From Natronomonas salina (GTDB lineage: Archaea; Halobacteriota; Halobacteria; Halobacteriales; Haloarculaceae): a stretch of 64,000 bases of DNA. Shown in pieces: positions 50,043 to 59,441 of the stretch (position 1 is its first letter; each line of letters opens with the position of its first letter). A model generated the notes under the pieces. It was not told the origin of the DNA, did not search any database, and worked only from the letters and a program-made list of their open reading frames with translations. The stretch is taken from NCBI RefSeq assembly GCF_013391105.1, contig NZ_CP058335.1, positions 3,472,001 to 3,536,000 on the forward strand, written 5' to 3'. The translations under genes were made by a program, and so were the position numbers.

Positions 50043-52514
50043 TCAGGAGTCGATACCGTCTGTCGCTGGGAGCGTGAAGGAGAACGTCGTGCCCTCGCCG
50101 GGGTCGGAGTCGACCCAGATGTCGCCGCCGTGGCGCTCGACGATGCGCTCGCAGAGCGCCAGCCCGATGCCCGTCCCCTCGTGTTCGTCGCGGGAGTGGA
50201 GTCGCTGGAACACCTCGAAGACGCGCTCGTGCTGGTCCGGCTCGATGCCGATCCCTTCGTCGCTGACCGAGACGACCCACTCCTCGCCGGATCGTTCGGC
50301 GTCGACGTGGACCTGGAGCGGCGCCTCGCCGCTGTACTCGATGGCGTTGTCCAGCAGGTTCTGGAACACCTGCCGGAGCTGGCTGGCGTCGCCCGAGACG
50401 GTCGGGAGCCGGCCGACCGTGACGTCGGCGTCGCTCTCCTCGATCTGCAGGTGGAGGTTCTCGCGGGCCTCCGACAGGACGGCCTCGAGGTCGGCGGGCT
50501 CGAAGGCGTCGCCCTGCGTCTCCACCCGCGAGTACTGCAGCAGCGCCTCGATCATCTCGCGCATCCGGTCGGCGCCGTCGACCGCGTACTCGATGAAGTC
50601 GGCCCCGTCCGCGTCGAGTTCGTCGGCGTACCGCCGCTCGATGAGCTGCAGGTAGCTGGAGACCATCCGCAGGGGTTCCTGGAGGTCGTGGGAGGCGGCG
50701 TAGGCGAACTGCTCGAGGCGCTCGTTGGACTCCTCGAGCTTGCGCTCGTACTCCTTCCGCTCGGTGATGTCCTGGAGGTAGACGGAGAGGCCGCTCTCGG
50801 AGGGGTAGAGGTTGAACTCCAGCCAGGCATCGAGGTTGTCGACGAACACCTCGAAGTCGGCGGGCGCCTGCGTCTCCATCGCCCATTGGAACTGCTCGTG
50901 GTAGATGCTGTCGGTCGCCTGCGGGAACACCGACCAGATGGTCCGGTCGAGGAGCTCCTCGCGGGGTTGGCCCAGGAGCTCGACGGCCTGGTCGTTGAGG
51001 TGCGTGAACCGCCACTCGTCGTCGAGCGCGTAGAAGGCGTCGGAGACCCGATCGAGGATCTCGCTGAGCTCCGTCTCGAGCTCCGCCTTCCGCCGCTCGA
51101 GCTGTCGCTCCCGGTGTTTCAGCTCCGTTATGTCCTTCCCGGCCGTGATGACGCGCTCGAGGTCCCCGTCCGGTCCGAAAAGGGGCGCCGAGTTGATCGT
51201 GAAGTGGATGCGGTCGCCGCTCGGTCGCTCGATGACGACCTCCTCGTCGAACACCGCCTCGCCCGTGGCGACGGCGCGGGCGGTCGGCAGCCGCTCGTCG
51301 GGGATCTCCTCGCCGTCCGCGTCGTAGACGGTCCACTCGTCGGGGTTCTCGGGTTCCTCCACGATCTCCTCCTCCGTGAGGCCGAGCGACTCGCCGGCCC
51401 GCCGGTTCGCCATGATCGTCTCGCCGTCGGCGTCGTGGACGGCGATGGCGACGGGGGCCGTCCGGAGCAGCTGTTCGGTCTGGTCGCGCTCGCGGCGGAG
51501 CTGGCGCTCCCGGGCCTTCTGGTCGGAGACGTCCTCGATGGCGGCGACGACGCGGTCGCCGTCCTGCTGGCCGTCCTCGAGCGGCGCGGCGTTGATCGAG
51601 ACCCACTGCCGGTCGCCGCCCGGGAACTCGACCTGGCACTGGAAGCCGCGGACCGGCTCGCCCGTCTCGACGACCCTGGTGAGGGGCCACTCCGACGTCG
51701 GGATCGGGTCGCCGTCACCGTCGTACACGTCGAGTGAATCGATGCCGTAGCCGGGGAGGTCCGAGTCGTCGATGCCGTGCCGATCGAGCATCTGCTGGTT
51801 CGCGCGGACGAAGCCCCCCTCGTCGGTGAGCACGCCGATGCTGACCGGAACCGTCTCGAGGACCTGCCGGTTGAGGTCCCGCTCTTGGCGGAGCCGCTCT
51901 TCGTACTCCCGCTGTTCCGTCATGTCGCGGGTGACCTTCGTGAACCCCCTGAGCGCCCCGTCGTCGCCGCGGACGGCCGTGATCGTGACGTTCGCCCAGA
52001 ACCGCGTGCCGTCCCGCCGGACGCGCCAGCCCTCGTCCACGACGCGCCCCTTCGCGGCCGCGGTCTCGAGGTTGGTCTCGGGGACGTCGGCGGCGCGGTC
52101 GTCGTCGGTGTAGAACGTCGAGAAGTGCTCGCCGACGATCTCGGCCTCCTCGTAGCCCTTGATCCGTCGGGCGCCCGCGTTCCAGCTGGCGACCCGGCCG
52201 TCGGGATCGAGCTTGAAGATGGCGTAGTCCTGGACGGCGCTGACGAAGGCGTCGAACTCCTCGCGCTCCGCCGTCGCTCCGGTCGTCGCATCAGCCGGCT
52301 GCCACCAGACCCGGGTCCCCGCCGCGACCTCCTTCGACCGCAGGGCACCGCGTTCGGCGAGATCCGTCAGAGAGTCCTGCGCGACGTCGAGCGAGCACCC
52401 GAGGTCCGCCGCGACCTCGGCGGCCGTCCGCGGCGCCGACGGATCGTCGGACCGGGCGAAGTGGCGCCGGACCTCCTCGGTGGCCCCGTCCGGCGCCGTT
52501 CCTGGTGACCCCAT
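50043..52514 (-). CDS. Multi-PAS sensor histidine kinase
   Basis: 823 residues, soluble. An N-terminal wHTH-like region (residues 1-75: [27 protein letters not shown], ending RVWWQPA) precedes four PAS/PAC units (about 85-205, 215-335, 340-465, 475-590), each ending in a D-I/M/V-[TS]-E/D-x-K/R type linker ([36 protein letters not shown]). HisKA has [16 protein letters not shown] (phospho-His); the ATPase has [19 protein letters not shown] and [16 protein letters not shown] 1 ([21 protein letters not shown]) is of a kind common in light/redox sensors. It lies between gcvT and gcvH. No response regulator is adjacent. Confidence 0.9.
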   Translation of the reverse strand: MGSPGTAPDGATEEVRRHFARSDDPSAPRTAAEVAADLGCSLDVAQDSLTDLAERGALRSKEVAAGTRVWWQPADATTGATAEREEFDAFVSAVQDYAIFKLDPDGRVASWNAGARRIKGYEEAEIVGEHFSTFYTDDDRAADVPETNLETAAAKGRVVDEGWRVRRDGTRFWANVTITAVRGDDGALRGFTKVTRDMTEQREYEERLRQERDLNRQVLETVPVSIGVLTDEGGFVRANQQMLDRHGIDDSDLPGYGIDSLDVYDGDGDPIPTSEWPLTRVVETGEPVRGFQCQVEFPGGDRQWVSINAAPLEDGQQDGDRVVAAIEDVSDQKARERQLRRERDQTEQLLRTAPVAIAVHDADGETIMANRRAGESLGLTEEEIVEEPENPDEWTVYDADGEEIPDERLPTARAVATGEAVFDEEVVIERPSGDRIHFTINSAPLFGPDGDLERVITAGKDITELKHRERQLERRKAELETELSEILDRVSDAFYALDDEWRFTHLNDQAVELLGQPREELLDRTIWSVFPQATDSIYHEQFQWAMETQAPADFEVFVDNLDAWLEFNLYPSESGLSVYLQDITERKEYERKLEESNERLEQFAYAASHDLQEPLRMVSSYLQLIERRYADELDADGADFIEYAVDGADRMREMIEALLQYSRVETQGDAFEPADLEAVLSEARENLHLQIEESDADVTVGRLPTVSGDASQLRQVFQNLLDNAIEYSGEAPLQVHVDAERSGEEWVVSVSDEGIGIEPDQHERVFEVFQRLHSRDEHEGTGIGLALCERIVERHGGDIWVDSDPGEGTTFSFTLPATDGIDS

Positions 52515-52556
52515 GGAGGCGAGAAAAGGTGTGGGTCCATAAACACTTCGCGTGGT

Positions 52557-53645
52557 TCACGCCCGCTCGTAGAACGGTAGCGACGCCACCTCGGCGTGTT
52601 TCGGTTCGCCGCGGACCTCGACGGACAGTTCCGTCCCCGGGCCGGCGTACTCGACGGGGACGTAACCGAGGCCGATGGCCTCGCCGAGCGTCGGGCTCAT
52701 CGTCCCGCTGGTGACGGTACCGATCGTCTCGCCGTCGTCGACGATGTCGTAGCCGTGGCGCGCGATGCCGCGCTTCTGGAGCCGGAAGCCGACCAGCTTC
52801 TCCTCGACGCCCTCCGCCTCCACCCGCTCGAGGGCGTCGCGGCCGACGAACTCGGTGCCGGTCTCCACGACGAAGCCGATGCCGGCCTCGAAGGGGTTGC
52901 GGGGGTTCTCGTCGATGTGGAAGTCCTGTCCGGAGAGCAGGAAGCCGGCCTCCAGCCGGAGCGTGTCGCGGGCCCCGAGCCCGCAGGGCTGGCAGTCCAG
53001 CTCCGACCAGACCGCCTCTGACTCGTCGGCGTCGAAGAGCAACTCGACGCCGTCCTCGCCGGTGTAGCCGGTCCGCGCGACGAGGCAGTCGACCCCCGCG
53101 ACCGTCCGGCGTTCGACGGTGAACCGCGATATCGACTCCGGCGACTCGCAGTGGTCGCCCAACAGCCCGAGGGCGTCGGGGCCCTGGAGGGCGATCATCC
53201 CGTAGTCGCCGGTGGCGTTCTCGACGTCGACCTCGAGGTCCCACTCGGCGGCGTGGTCGACCCAGCGCTCGTGGGCGTCCCCGTCGTGGCCCGCGTTCGG
53301 GACGAACAGGTAGTCGGGGTCGTCGTCCGCGGGGAGGCGGTAGACGACGGTGTCGTCGACGATGTCGCCGCGCTCGTCGGTGATGGTGGAGTACTGGGCG
53401 TCGCCTGGGCCGAGGGCCGTCACGTCGTTCGTGGTCAGCCGGTTCGTCAGCTCGGCGGCGTCGGGGCCCGACACCTCGATCTCGCCCATGTGCGAGACGT
53501 CGAACTTTCCGGCGGCCTCCCGGACGGCCTCGTGCTCGGTCCGGATGGAGTCGAACTCGACGGGCATCTCCCAGCCGCCGAACTCGGTTGTCTTCGCGCC
53601 CGCGTCGGCGTGGACGCCGCCCAGCGGCGGCTCTCGGAGCGTCAT
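52557..53645 (-). CDS. gcvT: Glycine cleavage system T protein (aminomethyltransferase)
   Basis: 362 residues. Transfers the methylene group from the H-protein lipoyl arm to folate. Motifs: TEFGGWEMPVEF, FDVSHMGEIEVSG, RLTTNDV, RTGYTGEDGVEL, LGARDTLRLEAG (Asp-Arg) and SGTMSPTLGEAIGLGYV. Full length. The kinase gene starts 42 nt downstream on the same strand. Confidence 0.95.
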   Translation of the reverse strand: MTLREPPLGGVHADAGAKTTEFGGWEMPVEFDSIRTEHEAVREAAGKFDVSHMGEIEVSGPDAAELTNRLTTNDVTALGPGDAQYSTITDERGDIVDDTVVYRLPADDDPDYLFVPNAGHDGDAHERWVDHAAEWDLEVDVENATGDYGMIALQGPDALGLLGDHCESPESISRFTVERRTVAGVDCLVARTGYTGEDGVELLFDADESEAVWSELDCQPCGLGARDTLRLEAGFLLSGQDFHIDENPRNPFEAGIGFVVETGTEFVGRDALERVEAEGVEEKLVGFRLQKRGIARHGYDIVDDGETIGTVTSGTMSPTLGEAIGLGYVPVEYAGPGTELSVEVRGEPKHAEVASLPFYERA

Positions 53646-53753
53646 ACCCGGACCGTCGGCGGCGAGGGAGTAAGTAGTTCGGTTCCCGGGGTCGCGGTGG
53701 GCCGGGTCGGCGGGGCGACCCGCCGCCGAGCGCCGGCGGGGACGAACGCTCGA

Positions 53754-53763
53754 TTTTTATAAA
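53754..53763 (+). promoter_or_regulatory. Strong TATA box upstream of the cation-exchanger gene
   Basis: TTTTTATAAA. Transcription would start near 53785-53790, some 75 nt before the exchanger ATG but only about 5-10 nt before the GTG of a short upstream frame. Confidence 0.6.
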
Positions 53764-53794
53764 CCAGGCGCGCGTCTCTCCGCACATCCTGTAC

Positions 53795-53866
53795 GTGGAC
53801 GCGGTCAGTCGGACGCCGTCGGCCGAGCGGCCGGCGGTCGCCTCGACGACGGAGTGCTACGCATGA
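53795..53866 (+). CDS. Candidate 23-residue leader peptide overlapping the exchanger start
   Basis: GTG at 53795, 23 codons (VDAVSRTPSAERPAVASTTE plus three more residues), TGA at 53864-53866, sharing ATGA with the exchanger start at 53863. It begins close to the predicted transcription start, so ribosomes entering a leaderless mRNA would read it first and could reinitiate on the exchanger. The composition is ordinary. Whether it is translated is not known. Confidence 0.4.
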   Translation: MDAVSRTPSAERPAVASTTECYA

Positions 53867-55203
53867 CAAACCGGAACGTCAAAGCGATCATGATCGTGGT
53901 TGCGGTGACGGTTCCGTGGGTCGCGGTCTGGCTCACGAGCAGCGTCCTCCCGAGTCTCGGCGTCGGGGTCCCCCACCTCGAGGAACAGCTATCGACGGTC
54001 GGCGAGGTCGCCGTCAGCGGTCTCTCCATCCTGGGGGCGTCGTTCCTGCTGGCGTGGGCGGCCGAGACCGCAGAGAAGGACGTCCCCCGGGCGTTCGCCA
54101 TCGCAGTGCTGGCGGTGCTGGCCGTCGCCCCCGAGTACGCCGTCGACGCCCTCTACGCCTGGAACGCCGGCGTCAACTTCGGCACCACCCGCGGCGCCGA
54201 GGCCGGCAACCTCGCGGTCGCGAACATGACCGGCGCCAACCGCATCCTCATCGGCATCGGGTGGGCCGGCATCGCGCTGTTCACCGTTATCCGGGCCCGG
54301 ACGAACGTCGACACCGCCGTCGATAAGGGATCCGGCTTCCTCGACTCCGCCGTCACCCTCGACCGCGACATCGGCCTCGAGATCGTCTTCCTGCTGGCCG
54401 CGACGACGTGGGCGTTCCTCATCCCGCTGAACGGCGGCATCGACATCCTGGACATGGCGGTCCTCGTCGGCATCTACGTCACCTACATCGCCATCGTCCT
54501 GAAGGGCGACGTCGACCCCGACCTCGACCACGTCGGGGTCCCGGCGTACCTCCAGGGGTTCCGCAAGCCCCGCCGGATCGCGACCGTGATCGCGCTGTTC
54601 GCGTACTCCGGGCTGGTCATCTTCGTCGCCGTCGAGCCGTTCGCCCACGGCCTCGAGGAGATCGGGACGAGCGTCGGCATCCCGCCGTTCTTCATGATCC
54701 AGTGGATCGCGCCGCTGGCCTCCGAGTCCCCGGAGCTCATCGTCGTCGTCTACCTCGTGAACAAGGCCCGCTCGACGGCGGGCTTCAACGCGCTCATCTC
54801 CTCGAAGCTCAACCAGTGGACGCTGCTCATCGGGACGCTCGTCGTCGTCTACTCCGTCGCGCTCGGCCGCTACGGCGCCCTGCCGTTCGACGACAAGCAG
54901 AGCGCGGAGATCTGGCTCACCGCCGCCCAGTCGTTCTTCGCCATCGCCATCCTCGTCAACTTCGAGATCTCGGTGAAGGAGGCCATCACGCTGCTGGTCC
55001 TCTTCTGCTCGCAGGTGTTCATCGAGTTCCTCATCATCCGCGACCTCGTCGCGTTCCCCCTCACCGACTACGAATTCCTGCTGGCGTTCAGCGGGATCTA
55101 CCTCGTCCTCGGCTCCGTCCTGTTCGTCCGCCGCCGAAAGGCCCTCGCCGCGCTCTTCCGGCGGACCGCCGGCACGGTCCGCACCGCCTTCTCCGGCGGC
55201 TGA
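53863..55203 (+). CDS. Cation/Ca2+:H+ or Na+/Ca2+ exchanger family (CaCA) membrane protein
   Basis: 446 residues with about ten or eleven membrane helices. Two alpha-repeat-like acidic motifs are visible: LAVAPEYAVDALYAWNAG (near 90) with GNLAVANMTGANRILIGIG, and PLASESPELIVVVYLVNKARS (near 290) with NALISSKLNQWTLLIG. These E/Asn pairs coordinate the ion in CaCA exchangers. ATG 53863 is preferred; a GTG three codons upstream is possible. A short ORF overlaps the start. The ion is not certain. Confidence 0.85.
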   Translation: MTNRNVKAIMIVVAVTVPWVAVWLTSSVLPSLGVGVPHLEEQLSTVGEVAVSGLSILGASFLLAWAAETAEKDVPRAFAIAVLAVLAVAPEYAVDALYAWNAGVNFGTTRGAEAGNLAVANMTGANRILIGIGWAGIALFTVIRARTNVDTAVDKGSGFLDSAVTLDRDIGLEIVFLLAATTWAFLIPLNGGIDILDMAVLVGIYVTYIAIVLKGDVDPDLDHVGVPAYLQGFRKPRRIATVIALFAYSGLVIFVAVEPFAHGLEEIGTSVGIPPFFMIQWIAPLASESPELIVVVYLVNKARSTAGFNALISSKLNQWTLLIGTLVVVYSVALGRYGALPFDDKQSAEIWLTAAQSFFAIAILVNFEISVKEAITLLVLFCSQVFIEFLIIRDLVAFPLTDYEFLLAFSGIYLVLGSVLFVRRRKALAALFRRTAGTVRTAFSGG

Positions 55204-55257
55204 CCCCCGGCGCCCGCCGACCGTCACCGATTTGACGGGGCCGGGCAGAGTCGACGT

Positions 55258-55710
55258 ATGGGACTGCTGGACCGGCTCCGCGGCGGGTCGCGCCGCGGCG
55301 CGCCGCGGGTCGGCATCTTCGTCGACGGCCCGAACGTCTTCCGCAGCGAGTTCGACGTCGACCTCGACGAGCTCCGGGAGCTGGCCCGCGAGGAGGGCAC
55401 CGTGGCGCTCGCCCGCGTGTACGTCGACGAGAACGCCAGCGGCGGGCTCATCCAGGCCGCCGAGGCCCGCGGCTTCGAGGTCGTCACCACGAGCGGCGAC
55501 GTCGACGTGAAGCTCGGCATCGACGCCGTCGAGGCCGCCGTCGCCGACCGCATCGACACCGTCGTCGTCGTCTCCCGCGACACCGACTTCAAGCCGGTCC
55601 TGGAGCTGGCGGCCAAGCGCGGGCTGCGCACCGTCGCGGTGGCTCCGGGGACGCACGGCCGCTCGGACGCCCTCCGGAACGCCGCCCACCACGAGATCAC
55701 GCTGGAGTAG
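55258..55710 (+). CDS. NYN-domain (PIN-like) putative ribonuclease
   Basis: 150 residues. VGIFVDGPNVFRSEFDVDL (Asp), VTTSGDVDVKLGIDAVEAAV (Asp), TVVVVSRDTDFKPVLELAAKRG (Ser-x-Asp-x-Asp) form the NYN acidic set, and VAVAPGTHGRSDALRNAAHH ends it. NYN proteins act on RNA. The first 15 residues (LLDRLRGGSRRGAP) are basic. It follows the exchanger by 54 nt. Confidence 0.85.
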   Translation: MGLLDRLRGGSRRGAPRVGIFVDGPNVFRSEFDVDLDELRELAREEGTVALARVYVDENASGGLIQAAEARGFEVVTTSGDVDVKLGIDAVEAAVADRIDTVVVVSRDTDFKPVLELAAKRGLRTVAVAPGTHGRSDALRNAAHHEITLE

Positions 55711-55796
55711 CTGCGCCCGGTCGGCCCCGTCCGATCGCGGGGTCGGCGTCGGGCGCGAACACACGGCTTTTCCACGCGCCGCGAGTACACGCGTCC

Positions 55797-56633
55797 ATGT
55801 ACGACGGACCAGTCCTGGACAACCACCTCCACCTGGACCCGGTCAACGGTCGGGGCGTCGAGGCGGCCGAGGAGTTCGCCGGCGCCGGCGGCACGCACCT
55901 CAACGTCCTCAACAAGCCGTCCTGGCACCTCGTCGGCGAGGTCGACGGCGCCGACGGGTTCCGCGAGACATTCGAGATCACCGTCGAGGTGACCGAGGCG
56001 GCCGACGAGATCCTCCCCGGCGAGGCGTGGCCCGTCCTGGGCGTCCACCCGGCGCTGATCTCCCAGCTGGTCGACCGCGGCTACGACGCCGACGAGGCGG
56101 CCGACCTGATGAAGACCGGCATCGACGTGGCCGCGGAGTTCGTCGCGGAGGGGCCGGCGCTGGCGATCAAGTCCGGCCGGCCGCACTACGACGTCGACGA
56201 CGCGGTGTGGGACGCCTCCAACGAGGTGATGCGGCACGCCTTCGCCCGCGGCGCGGAGGTGGGCTGTGCCGTCCAACTGCACACCGAGGGCGGCGAGGAC
56301 TTCGAGGAGGTCGCCCAGTGGGCCGAGGCCGAGGGCCTGCCGCGCGAGCAGGTGGTCAAGCACTACTCGAACGGCCACGTCGAGGGGCCGATTCCCAGCG
56401 TCATCTGCGACAAGGACGAACTGGAGCGGGCCTGCGGCGGCGACTGGCCGTTCTTCATGGAGACGGACTTCATCGACGACCCGGACCGGCCGGGCGCCGT
56501 GATGGGGCCGAAGACGGTCCCGCGGCGGACGACGTGGCTCGCCGAGGAGGGGTACGAGGCGGCGCTGCGTCGGGCGCACGTCGAGACGCCCGCGCGGGTC
56601 TACGGCGTCGACACCGAGGCGGCGCTGGATTAA
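55797..56633 (+). CDS. TatD-related metal-dependent hydrolase
   Basis: 278 residues, TIM-barrel amidohydrolase type. VLDNHLHLDPVNGRG (HxH at strand 1), VLGVHPALIS, AIKSGRPHYDVDDAVW, VQLHTEGGEDFEE (His), VVKHYSNGHVEGPI (His) and METDFIDDPDRPG (Asp at strand 8). TatD proteins are nucleases; archaeal relatives are uncharacterised. Starts 86 nt after the NYN gene. Confidence 0.82.
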   Translation: MYDGPVLDNHLHLDPVNGRGVEAAEEFAGAGGTHLNVLNKPSWHLVGEVDGADGFRETFEITVEVTEAADEILPGEAWPVLGVHPALISQLVDRGYDADEAADLMKTGIDVAAEFVAEGPALAIKSGRPHYDVDDAVWDASNEVMRHAFARGAEVGCAVQLHTEGGEDFEEVAQWAEAEGLPREQVVKHYSNGHVEGPIPSVICDKDELERACGGDWPFFMETDFIDDPDRPGAVMGPKTVPRRTTWLAEEGYEAALRRAHVETPARVYGVDTEAALD

Positions 56634-56655
56634 TACGCCGGCCATACACCGCAAC

Positions 56656-56666
56656 TTATATTTAAA
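56656..56666 (+). promoter_or_regulatory. TATA box for the 56.7-kb membrane protein
   Basis: TTATATTTAAA, centred about 29 nt before the ATG at 56690; a leaderless transcript is likely. Confidence 0.55.
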
Positions 56667-56689
56667 GGGCCGACAACGGTCGAGTCCGT

Positions 56690-57283
56690 ATGTCCGCCAA
56701 TTTCGACGTCAACGACCTGCCGATCGTCCCCGGGGCCGTGGCCGGCCTCCTCTCGTGGATCGTCGGGTACGTGCTCACGTACCTGCTCGTCGCCTCCGAC
56801 ATCCGCGAGTCCGGGCTCAACCAGTTCGCCCAGGCGTTCGGCGACGGCGACGCGACCTACGAGCTCGTCGGCTGGGTGTTCTTCAACTCCCACCTCGTCG
56901 ACGCGGTCATCGACGCCCCGTTCGTCGGCTCGCGGACGGCGAACTTCGTCGGCGGCGAGGACGGCTTCAGCGTCCTCCTCTTCGTGATCCCGGCGGTGCT
57001 CCTGCTCGCCGCCGGCCTCGCCGTCGGTCGCTCGCAGGGCGTCACCCGCGCCAACGACGGCGCCGTCGCCGGCGCCCTGGTCGTCCCCGGCTACCTGGTG
57101 CTGTGCATCGTCGGCGCCATCCTGTTCCGCGTCGAGGTCGGCGGCGCCAGCGGCGAACCCGACCTACTGCCGGCGATCCTGCTGGCCGGCATCGTCTACC
57201 CGCTCGTCTTCGGCGCCATCGGCGGCGTCGCCGCGGCGGTCACCACCGACGATGAACCGGCTCGCCGGCGCAGCACGTCATAA
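56690..57283 (+). CDS. Haloarchaeal membrane protein (DUF7978-like)
   Basis: 197 residues with about five helices (VAGLLSWIVGYVLTYLLVAS, VLLFVIPAVLLLAAGLAVG, AGALVVPGYLVLCIVGAILF, LLPAILLAGIVYPLVFGAIGG). The external loop between the first two has WVFFNSHLVDAV. No known function. The end overlaps the convergent GNAT by 6 nt. Confidence 0.7.
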   Translation: MSANFDVNDLPIVPGAVAGLLSWIVGYVLTYLLVASDIRESGLNQFAQAFGDGDATYELVGWVFFNSHLVDAVIDAPFVGSRTANFVGGEDGFSVLLFVIPAVLLLAAGLAVGRSQGVTRANDGAVAGALVVPGYLVLCIVGAILFRVEVGGASGEPDLLPAILLAGIVYPLVFGAIGGVAAAVTTDDEPARRRSTS

Positions 57284-57814
57284 CTCGCGGGCGACGATCT
57301 CACCCCACGGCTCGAAGCCGAACCGCTCGTAGAAGGCGTACGCGCGCTCGTTCTCCGGGTCCACGTCGAGCAGGAGCCTGTCGAGCGGCAGGTCCTGGTC
57401 GCGGGCGAGGTCCACGGCCGACTCCAGCAGGGCGTCGGCGACGCCGGCGCCGCGATGCTCCGGGACCACGTACAGTTCGTTGACGACGGCGGCGTCCCAG
57501 ACGAACGACAGCCGCTCGGGGAGCACGAAGACGTAGCCGACCGCGTCGTCGGGATCGCCAGCGGTGCCGTACTCGGCGTCCCCGCCCTCGTGGGCGACCG
57601 TCACGCACCGCCGGTCGTCGGCGACGCAGCGGTCGACCCACGCCAGCCACCGCCGCCGGTAGTCGTCGGTCAGCTTCGCGTCGTACCTGGCGGCCTTCTC
57701 CTCGCCGCCCGTGCCGTCCGCGAGGTCGGTCTCGAACGCCGTCTTCAGCGCCCAGAGCGCGCTGCGGTCGGCCTCGTCGTCGGGGTCGTAGGGGCGGAGC
57801 GTCGCGTCAGTCAT
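57278..57814 (-). CDS. GNAT-family N-acetyltransferase
   Basis: 178 residues. MTDATLRPYDPDDEADRSAL, AVGYVFVLPERLSFV, NELYVVPEHRGAGVADALLES (acetyl-CoA site) and DPENERAYAFYERFGFEPWG complete the fold. Substrate unknown. The start overlaps the end of the metal-dependent hydrolase upstream by 8 nt. Confidence 0.85.
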   Translation of the reverse strand: MTDATLRPYDPDDEADRSALWALKTAFETDLADGTGGEEKAARYDAKLTDDYRRRWLAWVDRCVADDRRCVTVAHEGGDAEYGTAGDPDDAVGYVFVLPERLSFVWDAAVVNELYVVPEHRGAGVADALLESAVDLARDQDLPLDRLLLDVDPENERAYAFYERFGFEPWGEIVAREL

Positions 57815-58481
57815 CGTTCCGGCCGGAGGGGACGGGTGATTGTAGGCGCTTCGCGACGAGGGTGAAGGCGCCGAGGCCGATCAGGTAGAGCTGCCACCCC
57901 TGGACGGCGATGGGGAACCGGCGGTCGACCGGGCCCGGGTCCGGCTCCTTCGTCGGCTGGGCGGGGCTGGCGACGTGGGTGTCGTCGGTCGTCCCGCCCT
58001 GGCCGGCGTCGACGCTGGTCCGGCCCGTCTCCGGGTCGGGGGCGACCTCCACGAACGTCTGGACGAACCCCTCGGCGGGCGCGAGGTACGCCTCCCCGGA
58101 GAGCTGGAAGAACCGGTCGTGTAGCGGGAAGAGGACGTTGATGCCCTCGAGGTGCGCCCAGTCGAAGGCCATGTGCGCGAACGCGTGGACGAACAGCGCG
58201 ACCCACGCCAGCCGGACGCCGCGGGCCCCGTAGCGGCCCCGGAGCCGCGACGACTCGCGGGCGGTCTCCCAGTACAGTAGGCCGCCCGCCGATGCGGTGA
58301 ACACGAGGTTGTGCAGCAGCGCCCGGTGGGCGCCGTCCATCAGGTAGCCGGCGAAGGTGTCCGTCTCCGGGATCAGCAGCGCGACGAGGACGACGGCCAG
58401 CGCCCGCCGGTCGTAGTACGTTCCCAGGAGGCCGACGGCGACGGTGAACCCGACGGCGGCGTGGACGACCGTCGACGGCAT
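57807..58481 (-). CDS. YdjM-like membrane-bound metal-dependent hydrolase, copy 2
   Basis: 224 residues. MPSTVVHAAVGFTVAVGLLG, VALLIPETDTFAGYLMDGAHRALLHNL (Asp/His metal site), VHAFAHMAFDWAHLEGINVLFPLHDRFF (His/Asp) and a C-terminal helix. Four or five membrane segments. Residues 150-190 are a Gly/Thr/Asp-rich external loop. Homologous to the gene just upstream, with TGATG coupling. The family was once called LexA-binding inner-membrane hydrolase; activity not established. Confidence 0.8.
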   Translation of the reverse strand: MPSTVVHAAVGFTVAVGLLGTYYDRRALAVVLVALLIPETDTFAGYLMDGAHRALLHNLVFTASAGGLLYWETARESSRLRGRYGARGVRLAWVALFVHAFAHMAFDWAHLEGINVLFPLHDRFFQLSGEAYLAPAEGFVQTFVEVAPDPETGRTSVDAGQGGTTDDTHVASPAQPTKEPDPGPVDRRFPIAVQGWQLYLIGLGAFTLVAKRLQSPVPSGRNDD

Positions 58482-59152
58482 CAGCGGTCCCCTCCCTCGC
58501 CCCGACCGGTCCGGGCGGTCCGCCCGTTCGCTTCGGCGCGCCGGGCGAGGAACTTCGCGGGGACCGCCGCGGCGGCCGTCGCGACGAGGGCGGCCTGCCA
58601 GCCCGAGTCGGCGAGGCGGAGCCGGCGCTGCCCGTCGCCGGGGTCGAGCCAGCTTTCGACGTGGTGGTCGCCGACGGTCCCGGGGGAGGCCACCTCCAGC
58701 CAGCCGTCGCCGAGCGAGACGTAGGTCTGGACGACGCCCTCCTGCGTCGAGAGGACGAGTTTGCCGATGATCGCGTAGTAGCGGTCCGACAGCGGGTAGA
58801 GGACGGCGGCGCTGTCGACGTTGAAGAGGTCGAGGCCGATGCCGGCGACGGCGTAGGCGGCCACGGCGACCCAGGCGACCCGGACGCCGTACCGGCCGTA
58901 CCGCGAGCGGAGCCAGGAGGCCGCCCGGAGCTCGGTGTCGTAGTAGAGGGCGACGGCGGCCGCGAGCGGGACGAACAGCGTGTGCAGGAGGGCGTTCGCG
59001 GCGCCCGGGACCACGAGCGCGAGGGCGGCGTCGAGGTCGGGGAGGGCGGCGGCCACGACGACGAGGGTGAGCGAGCGGCGGTCGAACGCCGACCCGAGCA
59101 GCGCCACTCCGAGCAGGGCGCCGACGGCGACGGCGACGAGGGTCGGCGGCAT
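58481..59152 (-). CDS. YdjM-like membrane-bound metal-dependent hydrolase, copy 1
   Basis: 223 residues, same layout as copy 2: MPPTLVAVAVGALLGVALLG, AAALPDLDAALALVVPGAANALLHTLFV, AGIGLDLFNVDSAAVLYPLSDRYYA. In this copy the His after MP(S/P)T is replaced (LVAVA instead of VVHAA) and VHAFAHMAFD becomes AYAVAGIGLD, so several metal ligands are lost. It may be a non-catalytic paralogue. Translationally coupled to copy 2. Confidence 0.78.
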   Translation of the reverse strand: MPPTLVAVAVGALLGVALLGSAFDRRSLTLVVVAAALPDLDAALALVVPGAANALLHTLFVPLAAAVALYYDTELRAASWLRSRYGRYGVRVAWVAVAAYAVAGIGLDLFNVDSAAVLYPLSDRYYAIIGKLVLSTQEGVVQTYVSLGDGWLEVASPGTVGDHHVESWLDPGDGQRRLRLADSGWQAALVATAAAAVPAKFLARRAEANGRTARTGRGEGGDR

Positions 59153-59234
59153 CTACCCCGTTCCTGCGCGGCCTGGGACTTAACTTCGCTGGCAGGTGGC
59201 CTCGCACCGCAACTCCGGAGTGCGGACCCGGCGG

Positions 59235-59441
59235 CTACTCGCTGCCGTCCGCGCCGGGGGAGAAGATGTCCTCGATGGCGCAGTCGTAGTGGTCGGCCAG
59301 TTCGAACGCGAGTTCCAGCGACGGGTCGTAGCGGTCGCGCTCGATGGCGTTGATGGTCTGGCGGGTGACGTCGACGGCCGCCGCGAGGTCGGCCTGGCTC
59401 TCGCCCGCGCCGGCGCGCCGGTCCTTCAGGTCGTTCTTCAT
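59235..59441 (-). CDS. Small XRE-type HTH repressor
   Basis: 68 residues: LKDRRAGAGESQADLAAAVD and VTRQTINAIERDRYDPSLEL form a Cro/CI-like HTH; LADHYDCAIEDIFSPGADG is the usual end of this short family. The ATG overlaps the upstream DUF2178 stop (ATGA). The operon begins behind palindromic sites, so autoregulation is likely. Confidence 0.9.
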   Translation of the reverse strand: MKNDLKDRRAGAGESQADLAAAVDVTRQTINAIERDRYDPSLELAFELADHYDCAIEDIFSPGADGSE

